From Synechococcales cyanobacterium 340R_concoct_173_sub (GTDB taxonomy: Bacteria; Cyanobacteriota; Cyanobacteriia; Leptolyngbyales; Leptolyngbyaceae), in assembly GCA_025354065.1 (NCBI GenBank), contig JANXNM010000265.1:1-19415 (forward strand): a DNA stretch of 19,415 nucleotides, in the 5' to 3' direction. Made by a program: the position numbers and the translations under genes. Below, piece after piece: positions 5,956-13,701 of the stretch; position 1 is the stretch's first letter, and each line of letters begins with the position of its first letter. Below the pieces are notes generated by a model. The model did no database searches. It saw nothing but the letters and a program-made list of their open reading frames with translations, and was not told the origin of the DNA.

Positions 5956-7320
5956 ATGGTGCCTTCCCCTGCGTCCCCCTCCGAAGTGGGTAGTCGTTTG
6001 CTTTCGATTTTGGTATTGATATCAATCAATGCGTTTTTTGTGATGACGGAGTTTGCCATTGTTTCCGTACGACGATCGCGCATTAGCCAGTTGGTAGATG
6101 CAGGGGATTTGCAGGCTCAGACGGTCCAAGAGCTACAGATTGGCATCGATCGATTGCTATCAACAACGCAGTTAGGCATTACGATGTCGAGTCTCGCATT
6201 GGGATGGATTGGTGAAAGTACGATGGCGAATTTGATTCGATCGGGAATTCGATCGATGACGTTTTTTCCAGAGACTTGGCTAGAGGCTGTGACGCGATCT
6301 TGTTCTGTACCGATCGCTTTTTTGCTGATTGCCTATGTGCAGATTGTTTTGGGGGAGTTGTGCCCGAAGTCGATTTCGTTGCTGTATGCAGAAGATATTG
6401 CCTTGGCATTAGCGCCGTTGAGTAGTGCGATTGCTCGATGTTTCCATCCGTTTATTTGGATTTTGAATAAATCGACGCAGTTGTTGTTGCGGTTGATTGG
6501 CATTCGGTATACGGGCCAAGGTTGGTATAACCAGGTTACATCTGAAGAAATTCAGCTCATGATTGAAACCCAAAGTGAATCGATGGGATTAGTCGAAGAA
6601 CAACGGGAATTACTCAGCAATGTATTTGAGTTTACCGACGTGAAAGCCCATGAGGTGATGATTCGTCGAACTAATATGACTACTATTGATATTGATGCAA
6701 CGGTTCGTGATCTTTTGGATGAAGTTTCTCGCAGTCATCATTCGCGCTATCCGGTCATTTCTGATTCGGTTGATGATGTGTGTGGAGTGATTCATTTAAA
6801 AGAATTAGCCGAGCCTTTGGTGCAGGGAACTTTGATTTTGGATAGTCCGGTTCAACCTTGGATTCGGCCTGCTCGGTTTGTGCCAGAATCTACGCCCTTG
6901 GGTGAGTTGTTGACCTTAATGCAACGATCGCGGCATCACATTGTGGTAGTGGTGAATGAATTTGGCAGTACGGCGGGGCTGGTGACGATTCAGGATTTGA
7001 TTGCGCAGATTATTGGGGAATCACCGGAAAATGAAATGGAAACGGTGAATTTGATCCAACGGATCGATTCCCATACCTTTATGGTCCAGGCACAACTTTC
7101 ACTTGAGACTGTGAACGAGGTGTTGAGGGTGCAGTTACCACTGTCAGACGAATATCATACGTTAGGTGGTTTTTTGCTATACAGATGGCAGCGGATTCCG
7201 AGGGAAGGGGAAATCTTGAAAGATAGTAATTGTGAACTGACTGTAATTACGTCGGTTGGGCCTCGATTGGACCAAATTCAAGTTCGGCGGTTGGAGCCGA
7301 TCGTTCCTGAAAGTGATTAG
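5956..7320 (+). CDS. CorC/HlyC-type membrane protein (DUF21-CBS pair-CorC_HlyC)
   Basis: This is a 454-residue member of the family often labelled hemolysin-like, related to CNNM/CorC proteins involved in magnesium or cobalt export. The N-terminal half (about 15-210) is a DUF21 transmembrane module with several hydrophobic helices, and it includes the conserved TEFAIVSVRRSRI and LGELCPKSI segments. A tandem CBS pair follows (about 230-285 and 310-355; ligands are usually adenine nucleotides), with the VIHLKEL and TIQDLIAQIIGE ends typical of each CBS repeat. The C-terminal CorC_HlyC domain (about 368-445) has the YHTLGGFLL signature. Length and order are complete. True haemolytic activity is unlikely; ion transport is the better-supported role for the family. 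ATG 5956 is used; no strong Shine-Dalgarno is visible. Confidence 0.9.
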   Translation: MVPSPASPSEVGSRLLSILVLISINAFFVMTEFAIVSVRRSRISQLVDAGDLQAQTVQELQIGIDRLLSTTQLGITMSSLALGWIGESTMANLIRSGIRSMTFFPETWLEAVTRSCSVPIAFLLIAYVQIVLGELCPKSISLLYAEDIALALAPLSSAIARCFHPFIWILNKSTQLLLRLIGIRYTGQGWYNQVTSEEIQLMIETQSESMGLVEEQRELLSNVFEFTDVKAHEVMIRRTNMTTIDIDATVRDLLDEVSRSHHSRYPVISDSVDDVCGVIHLKELAEPLVQGTLILDSPVQPWIRPARFVPESTPLGELLTLMQRSRHHIVVVVNEFGSTAGLVTIQDLIAQIIGESPENEMETVNLIQRIDSHTFMVQAQLSLETVNEVLRVQLPLSDEYHTLGGFLLYRWQRIPREGEILKDSNCELTVITSVGPRLDQIQVRRLEPIVPESD

Positions 7321-7349
7321 AGTTTTTTAAGTCCTTTGTTGGAACCAAA

Positions 7350-7500
7350 AGACCCGATCCCTTTAACCCGCTTAAAAAGGGGGAACTAGAAAATAAGGAG
7401 GAACTGGAATTAAACTTTACATCTCCCTTATTTCTTAGTCCCCCCTTCACTTTGGCGCAGCCTGCCCGTATAGGGCGTAGGGAATTTAGGGGGATCGGGG
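7350..7500 (+). repeat. MITE-like inverted repeat in a convergent gap
   Basis: The ends are inverted: CCCGATCCCTTTAA at 7353-7366 against the complement of GGAATTTAGGGGGATCGGGG at 7481-7500. Inside, 7377-7398 pairs with 7426-7447 at 19 of 22 positions, giving a long stem with a 27-base loop. It resembles the GATCCCCCTAAA...GGGGGA small mobile repeats common in cyanobacteria. The right arm is interrupted by GGCGCAGCCTGCCCGTATAG and following bases (about 7454-7480), which looks like a second repeat type nested inside. It fills the space between the DUF21-CBS gene and raf1, and its RNA hairpin could end transcription from either side. Confidence 0.75.
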
Positions 7501-7516
7501 CATTCAATAAAATCGA

Positions 7517-8608
7517 CTATTCTTCAAATTGCCACAGTTCTTTCGTGTATGCCTCATCTAGGACCTTTTTAGGACGGAGCAATAGAATGACTCGGCCTAA
7601 GATTTGCACTTCAGGCAGATTTTCAAACCAGTTCAATTGCAATTGATCCTCGGCATCGGCAATGGCAAAGTATGAATCTTCTTTCCAAGTACGATCGGCC
7701 CGATCGACCACAATTAAGACTTGTTCTTGGGTGCCAGGAAGTCGGGTGGGCAATTTGTCACTATCCATTAAGAATGCGATCGGGTCGGAGGCATTACGAA
7801 TCACTTGGTAGCCTGGAACGGCCACGTATGCACCTGAACCTGTAAATCGTACTAATCCGAACGGTTCTTCTGAATCATAGAGCGGGGGAGCTTGAAAATC
7901 GCTCTTAGTCAGGGGCATGACACCAATGACAGGGAGAATAGTGGGAAGTTCTTCGTCGGATTCGATGCGGTAGGAGGGGAGCCGGGGGGCGAGTTTTTCG
8001 GGGACTTGGGTGAAGTCGAGGAGTAGGGCTTCGATTTGTCGGCGGGCGGAGACGGATTGGACGTACTTTAGCGCTCGGGCAATTAGGACCGATCGGGCTT
8101 GAAGATCGGATTTTTGTTTTGCAGCACGCCAAGCAAAGTAAGCCAAAATATCGCCGGGATGGCTGGAAAATTCTGAGGGGGGCTGATTAATTCGGGAGAA
8201 ATCTTTGACGGCTTTGCCCATTTCCCGTGCTTCGTCCATATCCATTTTACGATCGGTGGCGAAGTCAGCAGCGGCAGCACGTTCGACGGGGGAAAGCATC
8301 CGGAATTCGTATAGAACATCCGACGCACGATAGCCGAAGTGAGCCACGGTCTCGGGGGTGACACCAACGCTGATGATGGATTGATACACCTGGACGGCGA
8401 CCATGATTTGATTTTGCTGAATCGCTTCAAATCCGGTGGCTTCAAAAATGGCTTGATCGTTGTAACCACTTTTCGTGAGTTTTTGGCAAGCCTCGGCCCA
8501 ATCCACCCAGGTTCCCATCTTGCGGCGCATGGAGAGGAGCAATTCGTCGGCTTGTGTTGGGTCGAGCCTTGCAGGATCGGTGGAGCTTGTGGGGTTGGTG
8601 TCAGTCAT
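7517..8608 (-). CDS. raf1: Rubisco accumulation factor 1 (Raf1)
   Basis: This is an assembly chaperone that acts after chaperonin folding: it clamps Rubisco large-subunit dimers and promotes assembly of the octameric core in form IB enzymes. The 363-residue length suits the family. The N-terminal helical domain has the signature segment RRKMGTWVDWAEACQKLTK (from about residue 28) followed by the ATGFEAIQQNQIMVA stretch, and continues to about residue 200. A Pro-rich linker leads to the C-terminal beta-rich dimerisation domain (about 225-350), including LPTILPVIGVMPL and the final VILLLRPKKVLDEA segment. ATG 8608 is used; the first 20 residues are a variable, Thr/Ser/Asp-rich tail. Rubisco genes are not in the window, so raf1 is separated from its client, as is common in cyanobacteria. 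Confidence 0.93.
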   Translation of the reverse strand: MTDTNPTSSTDPARLDPTQADELLLSMRRKMGTWVDWAEACQKLTKSGYNDQAIFEATGFEAIQQNQIMVAVQVYQSIISVGVTPETVAHFGYRASDVLYEFRMLSPVERAAAADFATDRKMDMDEAREMGKAVKDFSRINQPPSEFSSHPGDILAYFAWRAAKQKSDLQARSVLIARALKYVQSVSARRQIEALLLDFTQVPEKLAPRLPSYRIESDEELPTILPVIGVMPLTKSDFQAPPLYDSEEPFGLVRFTGSGAYVAVPGYQVIRNASDPIAFLMDSDKLPTRLPGTQEQVLIVVDRADRTWKEDSYFAIADAEDQLQLNWFENLPEVQILGRVILLLRPKKVLDEAYTKELWQFEE

Positions 8609-8717
8609 AGGGCTTTATTACAACGATCGATACTTACCCTAACATCGAAGCGGGGGCATCTGGATTTTAAAACCTCTTGACTTCAATTGCTAGTTCAGGG
8701 CAATATAACAAAGGAAA

Positions 8718-8790
8718 GGGGCCATAGCTCAGTTGGTAGAGCGCTGCGATGGCATTGCAGAGGCCAGCGGTTCGAACCCGCTTGGCTCCA
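8718..8790 (+). tRNA. tRNA-Ala (anticodon GGC)
   Basis: The sequence folds into a standard 73-base cloverleaf. The acceptor is GGGGCCA with TGGCTCC, and includes the G3:U70 wobble pair that marks alanine tRNAs. The D arm is GCTC-AGTTGGTA-GAGC, the anticodon stem CTGCG/TGCAG surrounds loop ATGGCAT (anticodon GGC at 8751-8753), and the T arm is AGCGG-TTCGAAC-CCGCT. The discriminator is A and CCA is not encoded. A TTGACT at 8677-8682 with CAATAT at 8701-8706 (18-base spacing) may be the promoter. Confidence 0.97.
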
Positions 8791-8802
8791 TACATAGTTT
8801 GA

Positions 8803-8834
8803 AAGCATGGGATTGCAAAGTTCCATGCTTCTTT
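8803..8834 (+). terminator. Hairpin after tRNA-Ala
   Basis: AAGCATGG (8803-8810) and CCATGCTT (8823-8830) form a perfect 8-bp stem, extendable by a G:U and an A:U pair, followed by a short T-rich run (CTTTAATT). It begins 12 bases after the tRNA end. The U-tract is short, so termination is probable rather than certain. The rest of the gap up to the kinase start (8835-9003) shows no other clear element. Confidence 0.55.
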
Positions 8835-9003
8835 AATTGATGTTCCCGATCGATACTAATCAATGCTAAGGATTGGATTTGAAGGGCAAATATTTCGATA
8901 TATAAAGCTTCTGCTATCAAAGCGACGAGGAGACCAAAGTCAACGGATACAATAGAAATTCAATTTTTTATTGCTCTTTTGGTTGTTTGCCTTGTCCAGC
9001 GGA

Positions 9004-11007
9004 ATGATTATCTCAACTTCGCTATTGGATGATTTATCTGCGGCACTATCTCAGCAGATTCATCCCCATACGTATTTCAAATCCTCCATGACGGCTTTAT
9101 CTCATGCCATGGAGGATCAGGTCTTAGCCGGGTCAGATAAACCGCTGGTGATTGCGAGTTTTCAGCGGGAACGATTTTATAACCAAGAAGCGCATCGATA
9201 TGTGAGGATTTCGGAACGCAGCGATCAGGTTTATGTGTTGGCAGCTCCAGAGACGGAGTTCCAAAATCGATCGCAACAGTACGAAACGATCGCTTTTGAC
9301 CCGAAGGATGGGTTGGCGATGGAATGGCATTTGGTGGTTCTGGGAAAAGGCTATGCATCCTGTTTAATTTGTCGGGAGCGCTTAGGTGATGAGAACAATC
9401 AGGGCGTGTTGCATGTGGACCAAGGGCGGCGGTTTGAAGGGATTTGGACTTTCGATCGTGAAATAGTCAATAAGTCTGCTGAACTGCTGCTTCAACGAAT
9501 TTTAAGTTATCGACCGGAACTAGCCAGCAAAGTCGGCAAGGCGCTGGCAAAGCTGAACCGCGAGACTCTTAAGGGATTCAAACCGTCTGTGGCGGATCCG
9601 TTTTCAGAACGACTTGTGACGTATTTGCAGGCGGGACAGTACAAGCTCTCGAAGGCGTACCGATCGATCGCGGAGGGCGAGCGGAAAGAACGCTTACAAA
9701 ATTTGATGACGACAGCGATTCGGGAATCGTTGGATCCTGAAGAGGTGCTTCAGGTCGGAACGCAAGAATTGGGCCAGGTGCTGAAGCCGTCGCGCTGTTT
9801 GATCTATCGAGCGAAAGCTGGAAATGCTGGGGTGAAGCTGAGCCATGAATTTTTGGGAGTAACGAATGATGTGCCGCTGCGGGATGACGATCGGATTGAT
9901 GATCAGTCGATTCCGTCCCTGTTGGGCATGAGTTGGAACCTGGCATCCAATCCATTTTTCCAACAAATTGTCACCACACAGACGTTGGTGTTTGTGCCCG
10001 ATTTGGCGCAATACTTGAAGGACACTCGGCTTGATTCTGAGTCTTTGCGCACCCTTCAGAGCTTATCAACCACGGGCAAGATTTGCAGTTGGTTAATGGT
10101 TCCCGTGATTCACCAAAATCGGCTTTTAGGTGTAATTGAACTTCACTACCATCGGCCCCAGAATTTAAATGAAAGTGAACTGGACTTGGTGAATGCGATC
10201 GCTAATCAAGTCGGAACAGCATTAATTCAGGCCGAGTCCTTTGCGAACTTAGAGGATCTAAATCAACAGCTTGAAGCGCTTGAACGGACGCGCAGTAATC
10301 TGATTGCGATTACGGGCCATGAGTTACGGACACCGCTTTCGACAATTCAGGTGTGTTTGGAAAGTTTAGCCACGGAACCTGATATGCCGCAGGAATTGCG
10401 TCAGGTGATGTTGGATGCGGCGATGGAAGATGCGCATCGAATGCGAAAGTTGATTCAGGACTTTTTGACGTTATCTCGTTTGGAAAGTGGTCGCGTTGAG
10501 TGGCGGGTGGAGCCGCAGCCCTTGCAAGAATGTATTGATTTGGCGCTGAGTAGTTTGCAAAGCCGCTATGGGATTAAGTTGCCGAAAATATCGGTGGAGA
10601 TTCCAGAATTGTTGCCGTTGGTGCGGGTGGATGGAGAGTGGCTGGTGGAGGTGCTTTCAAAGCTTTTGGACAATGCGTGCAAATTTACGGATGCAACGGG
10701 CCATATTCGGATTCGAGCTGTGCAATCCCCGAATGAATCCACCAGTCTGGGAATTCAACATATGTTGGAGGTGGTGTTGGCGGATACGGGCCGTGGGATT
10801 GATTCGGCTTCGTTAGAGGCTGTGTTTGAGCGGTTTTATCAGGAAGAGGGATCGCTAAGACGGAGTGTTGGTGGGACGGGCCTTGGTCTTGCTATTTGTC
10901 GGCAGATTGTGAATGGTTGGGGCGGGCGGATTTGGGCAGAGTCGGAGGGGAAAAACCAGGGCAGTGAGTTTCACTTTACGATTCCGATCGTGGCCCTAGC
11001 ATCTTAG
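9004..11007 (+). CDS. Sensor histidine kinase with DICT and GAF domains
   Basis: This predicted cytoplasmic two-component sensor has 667 residues. An N-terminal DICT domain (about 1-200, with YFKSSMTALSHAMEDQVLAG) is a sensory module found with cyanobacterial kinases and diguanylate cyclases. A GAF domain follows (about 226-409, ending VANQVGTALIQAESF-like). The HisKA H-box is GHELRTPLS with phospho-acceptor H439. The ATPase domain has the N-box LLDNACKF (N557), the G1 box ADTGRGID (D594), the F-box VFERFYQ and the G2 box VGGTGLGLAI. All catalytic motifs are intact. I use ATG 9004, preceded by GCGGA, rather than the in-frame TTG at 8971. No transmembrane helix is seen. No response regulator is adjacent, so it is an orphan kinase; signal and target are unknown. 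Confidence 0.9.
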   Translation: MIISTSLLDDLSAALSQQIHPHTYFKSSMTALSHAMEDQVLAGSDKPLVIASFQRERFYNQEAHRYVRISERSDQVYVLAAPETEFQNRSQQYETIAFDPKDGLAMEWHLVVLGKGYASCLICRERLGDENNQGVLHVDQGRRFEGIWTFDREIVNKSAELLLQRILSYRPELASKVGKALAKLNRETLKGFKPSVADPFSERLVTYLQAGQYKLSKAYRSIAEGERKERLQNLMTTAIRESLDPEEVLQVGTQELGQVLKPSRCLIYRAKAGNAGVKLSHEFLGVTNDVPLRDDDRIDDQSIPSLLGMSWNLASNPFFQQIVTTQTLVFVPDLAQYLKDTRLDSESLRTLQSLSTTGKICSWLMVPVIHQNRLLGVIELHYHRPQNLNESELDLVNAIANQVGTALIQAESFANLEDLNQQLEALERTRSNLIAITGHELRTPLSTIQVCLESLATEPDMPQELRQVMLDAAMEDAHRMRKLIQDFLTLSRLESGRVEWRVEPQPLQECIDLALSSLQSRYGIKLPKISVEIPELLPLVRVDGEWLVEVLSKLLDNACKFTDATGHIRIRAVQSPNESTSLGIQHMLEVVLADTGRGIDSASLEAVFERFYQEEGSLRRSVGGTGLGLAICRQIVNGWGGRIWAESEGKNQGSEFHFTIPIVALAS

Positions 11008-11030
11008 AAGGTGTCTGAAACGTTGAAGTG

Positions 11031-11089
11031 AGACCCGAGACCCCTACCCCTTAATAAGGGAGAGTAGAGAATAAAGGGAATTAGAATTC
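11031..11089 (+). repeat. Truncated second copy of the MITE-like repeat (left arm)
   Basis: From AGACCCGA onward this stretch aligns with 7350-7410: both have CCC..TTAA.AAGGG, a TAGA.AATAA segment and a GAATT end, with small gaps. The right arm is missing, because the sequence runs into the stop codon of the convergent glycosyltransferase gene at 11088-11090. CCCTT (11048) and AAGGG (11056) form a small hairpin. Like copy 1, it sits between two convergent genes. Confidence 0.65.
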
Positions 11090-12998
11090 AACCGCTATTG
11101 TTAACCTTAAAGACCGCGCTTAGGTCGTCGTTGTAGACCAATTGGAACTTGGTGGGTTGTTGCATGAGTTCTTTGAGTCCGGGTGGAGTTGTTCGATCGA
11201 AAGGGTCAATACACAGCACCAAGAACTTAACGCCGCCCGATTGGATAATTGGCAATCCTTCCGTTAAGGTCCACCCTGTAGAACCAAGCCGATCGATTAC
11301 CTGGTTATTTAAATTCTCACCCACCAATCCATAAGGCCGTAGACCTATTGAATAGATGACGGAGTTTTTGATATTATTTTGTACCCAGCGATAGACCATG
11401 CTTTGCTGTTGACCCATGGGAAAAATCAATCCTTCGTGTCCCGGTAATCCCACTAAAGGTCGATAGGTTGTGGACTGTAGGACGATAAGCATTGTTGCAA
11501 TACTGCCGGAAATAAGTAAGGGCAGGCGCGATCGTAGGGGAATCGATCGTTTCTGAAGTCGATCGATCCAAGGCGCAGGTTGTAGGAGTTGTTCTAATAA
11601 AATTGTTAAGGCATAAACTAATAGAATTCCGGTTAGGGGCATGATGACAGCGCTGTATCGAATTTGAATTAGGAAGGCTTTGCCGGATCCAGCCAAATAA
11701 CCCGCTCCACTTGGGGTTAGAACTAAAGCCACGATTGCACTCAAGTTCCAAGCGGCGACGATTTGGAGTCCTAAGGGAATCGATCGGATTGAGGGCATGG
11801 ATTGTGGTCGTGATCGGGAGGATTGGAATGCGGCGATTGTGAGGGGGATTAGAGAGGCTGTTGTAGCAGTGATTAGAAGGATAAAGGGGGAATTTAGCCT
11901 GTAAAGTGCGGGATTGGTGATGCTCTGTAGAATACTCAGATCGGCAGCGGCTTGAAGTTGATCCGGTGGCGTGAGTTGTCCGGTTTGGATTAGGTTTCGG
12001 GCATACCAGCCACCACCTATTGCTAATGCGGGTAATAAAATTTTGAAGAATGCCGATCGGATACGATCGATTACTGATTCTTGGTTGTCTGAATTGCTAA
12101 AAACAACGTTTAAGATTAGGGTTGCGATTAGAAAATACAATCCATTTGGCTTCGTGCCGATTAGTAATCCGAGAGCGATTCCGACAACAATAGACCAGTT
12201 CTTTGTGTGAGTTTTTGATTTCAAGAATGCCCATAGAATGACTAATCCCCAGAACAACATCGTCACATCATTGCGTGCAACATCAAAAATAAGATTTTCA
12301 AACTCTGAAAGATTGAGTAAGCCTAGGATCAGTCCGATAGAGATGATCCCTCGCCAGAAGACCGATCGGACCGGGACGACGAGATTAAAAATGATAACAG
12401 TTGCAAGCAATGATCCGGTAACTAATGCCAGAGTTGTTAAGCCCAACAGTGCGTCGTTCCGTAAGAAAACCATACTCCATAAATTAAGTAATTCATTACC
12501 ACCGGGATAGTAGCCGTAGGTGCCTTCGATATGCCACCAAGTTTGTGCTTTTAAATAGGTGACGACATTGGGTAAGTGATAGCTCACGACATCCCAACTT
12601 AACGGATGGACCGATCGTACTTGTGCCCACGCTTCATCGAGCATTGTTCCTAGCGGTAATAACCCTAAAAATCCTAGGGCTACTGTTACCCCAATTCCCA
12701 AGGGACTGAGCATTACTATTTGTTCTTTTTGGGTTTCGTGCACCAGTACGGCGCGACTTCGAGACTGGAGAAATTCAGCTAGACTAAAAGCAATGGCCGA
12801 GCATAACAGTCCGATCGGGTTCAGTTGTCCAAAGACCCCCATCACTAACTGCAACACGGTGATGATAATCCAAACCAAACTTAAAAAACTGAGTAATGAT
12901 TGTAAAGGTTGATAAGGAAAGATTCGATTTGCGATTCGCGCTGAAGTGACTAGGATGAATAGGGTTGCTAGAGTGAACATGACTAGTTCTAATCGCAT
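11088..12998 (-). CDS. Multi-membrane GT39-like glycosyltransferase
   Basis: This 636-residue integral membrane protein has about a dozen hydrophobic segments followed by a soluble C-terminal region (about 540-636). The segment WDVVSYHLPNVVTYLKAQTW (D136, Y140, H141) corresponds to the catalytic first-loop acidic motif of GT-C enzymes such as protein mannosyltransferases and ArnT-like proteins that use polyprenyl-phosphate sugars. A WWHIEGTYGYYPGGNEL segment follows in the same extracytoplasmic loop. The acceptor is unknown; cell-surface glycan or protein glycosylation is the likely area. Its ATG overlaps the last 10 bases of the CCB4-like gene, and an AAGGAG Shine-Dalgarno lies eight bases before it, so the two form an operon. 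The gene is complete. Confidence 0.8.
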   Translation of the reverse strand: MRLELVMFTLATLFILVTSARIANRIFPYQPLQSLLSFLSLVWIIITVLQLVMGVFGQLNPIGLLCSAIAFSLAEFLQSRSRAVLVHETQKEQIVMLSPLGIGVTVALGFLGLLPLGTMLDEAWAQVRSVHPLSWDVVSYHLPNVVTYLKAQTWWHIEGTYGYYPGGNELLNLWSMVFLRNDALLGLTTLALVTGSLLATVIIFNLVVPVRSVFWRGIISIGLILGLLNLSEFENLIFDVARNDVTMLFWGLVILWAFLKSKTHTKNWSIVVGIALGLLIGTKPNGLYFLIATLILNVVFSNSDNQESVIDRIRSAFFKILLPALAIGGGWYARNLIQTGQLTPPDQLQAAADLSILQSITNPALYRLNSPFILLITATTASLIPLTIAAFQSSRSRPQSMPSIRSIPLGLQIVAAWNLSAIVALVLTPSGAGYLAGSGKAFLIQIRYSAVIMPLTGILLVYALTILLEQLLQPAPWIDRLQKRSIPLRSRLPLLISGSIATMLIVLQSTTYRPLVGLPGHEGLIFPMGQQQSMVYRWVQNNIKNSVIYSIGLRPYGLVGENLNNQVIDRLGSTGWTLTEGLPIIQSGGVKFLVLCIDPFDRTTPPGLKELMQQPTKFQLVYNDDLSAVFKVNNSG

Positions 12999-13657
12999 GA
13001 TTCAATCTCCTTATCAAATTCTTGAGTTAAGACATAGCTGAGTTTTTGAGCGATCGCGGTGATCCAATTTTCATCTTGCTGGGTGTAGCTGCGCGGTGCA
13101 TTAGATGCAAGAATTAAGACTCCTTTTGGGGCGATCGGCTGACAGATTACGGCTTGAGCATTTTCGGGTAAGTAATTAAATTCAATTTTTCCGGGATATT
13201 TGTTTGAATCGACTAAATAGATTGCTTTTTGTTTTTCAATCACACGTTTTACTATAGTTCCGGGAAGAACTTTCGACTCGGTTGGCAGAATTCCACGACG
13301 CAGCAAAACATCCTCATCCCAAAGCAAAATGAACGATCGGGTCAGCGTATTAGTTAATAAAATGTGAGAAGCCCACGCCAATTCCGCTTGCAAATTTTCC
13401 GACAACTCCGGTTTAAACTCAAAGCATTCATCGCCCGACAATTCCACACTATCCGGCACCTTCGGCTGCACACGCTCCCATAACAAACCCACCAAAATCA
13501 GCACCGCACAGACAATCACACCCAACGCATCCGATCGGGATTGGGTCTCTGTTAATTGGACGGTCAGGAGGCGATTGGCAAAGAGAAGTAGACCCGCCAC
13601 CATTCCAGCAGCGATCGGAAGTTGTCGAATAACTTGATTCTGATCAGGCTTTGCCAT
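12989..13657 (-). CDS. CCB4-like protein (cofactor assembly of complex C, DUF2930-type)
   Basis: This has the features of the CCB2/CCB4 family, which in chloroplasts helps attach haem ci covalently to cytochrome b6. Two close hydrophobic helices near the N-terminus contain PIAAGMVAGLLLFANRLL and then RSDALGVIVCAVLILVGLLW, as in this family. A soluble domain of about 150 residues follows, with LAWASHILLTNTLTRSFIL, RRGIL and a GAF-like end (AICQPIAPKGVLILASNAP). I use ATG 13657 (222 residues); the frame reaches ATG 13702, but the 15 extra residues are Arg-rich and unlike the family. It is head-to-head with the carboxypeptidase gene, with only 44 bases between. It is translationally coupled to the downstream glycosyltransferase. 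The family assignment is from recall of sequence patterns. Confidence 0.72.
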   Translation of the reverse strand: MAKPDQNQVIRQLPIAAGMVAGLLLFANRLLTVQLTETQSRSDALGVIVCAVLILVGLLWERVQPKVPDSVELSGDECFEFKPELSENLQAELAWASHILLTNTLTRSFILLWDEDVLLRRGILPTESKVLPGTIVKRVIEKQKAIYLVDSNKYPGKIEFNYLPENAQAVICQPIAPKGVLILASNAPRSYTQQDENWITAIAQKLSYVLTQEFDKEIESCD

Positions 13658-13701
13658 ACTCTTTGTCCCAGTAGCGAATTCCCTTCTTCTTATACCTTGC
13701 A

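Noticed and set aside
8339..8680. Plus-strand reading frame of 113 codons opposite the start of raf1
   Set aside because: It is the antisense shadow of a well-supported raf1; its translation shows no family features.
12238..12510. Plus-strand reading frames opposite the glycosyltransferase gene
   Set aside because: They are antisense to a conserved membrane protein and have no ribosome-binding site or recognisable domain.
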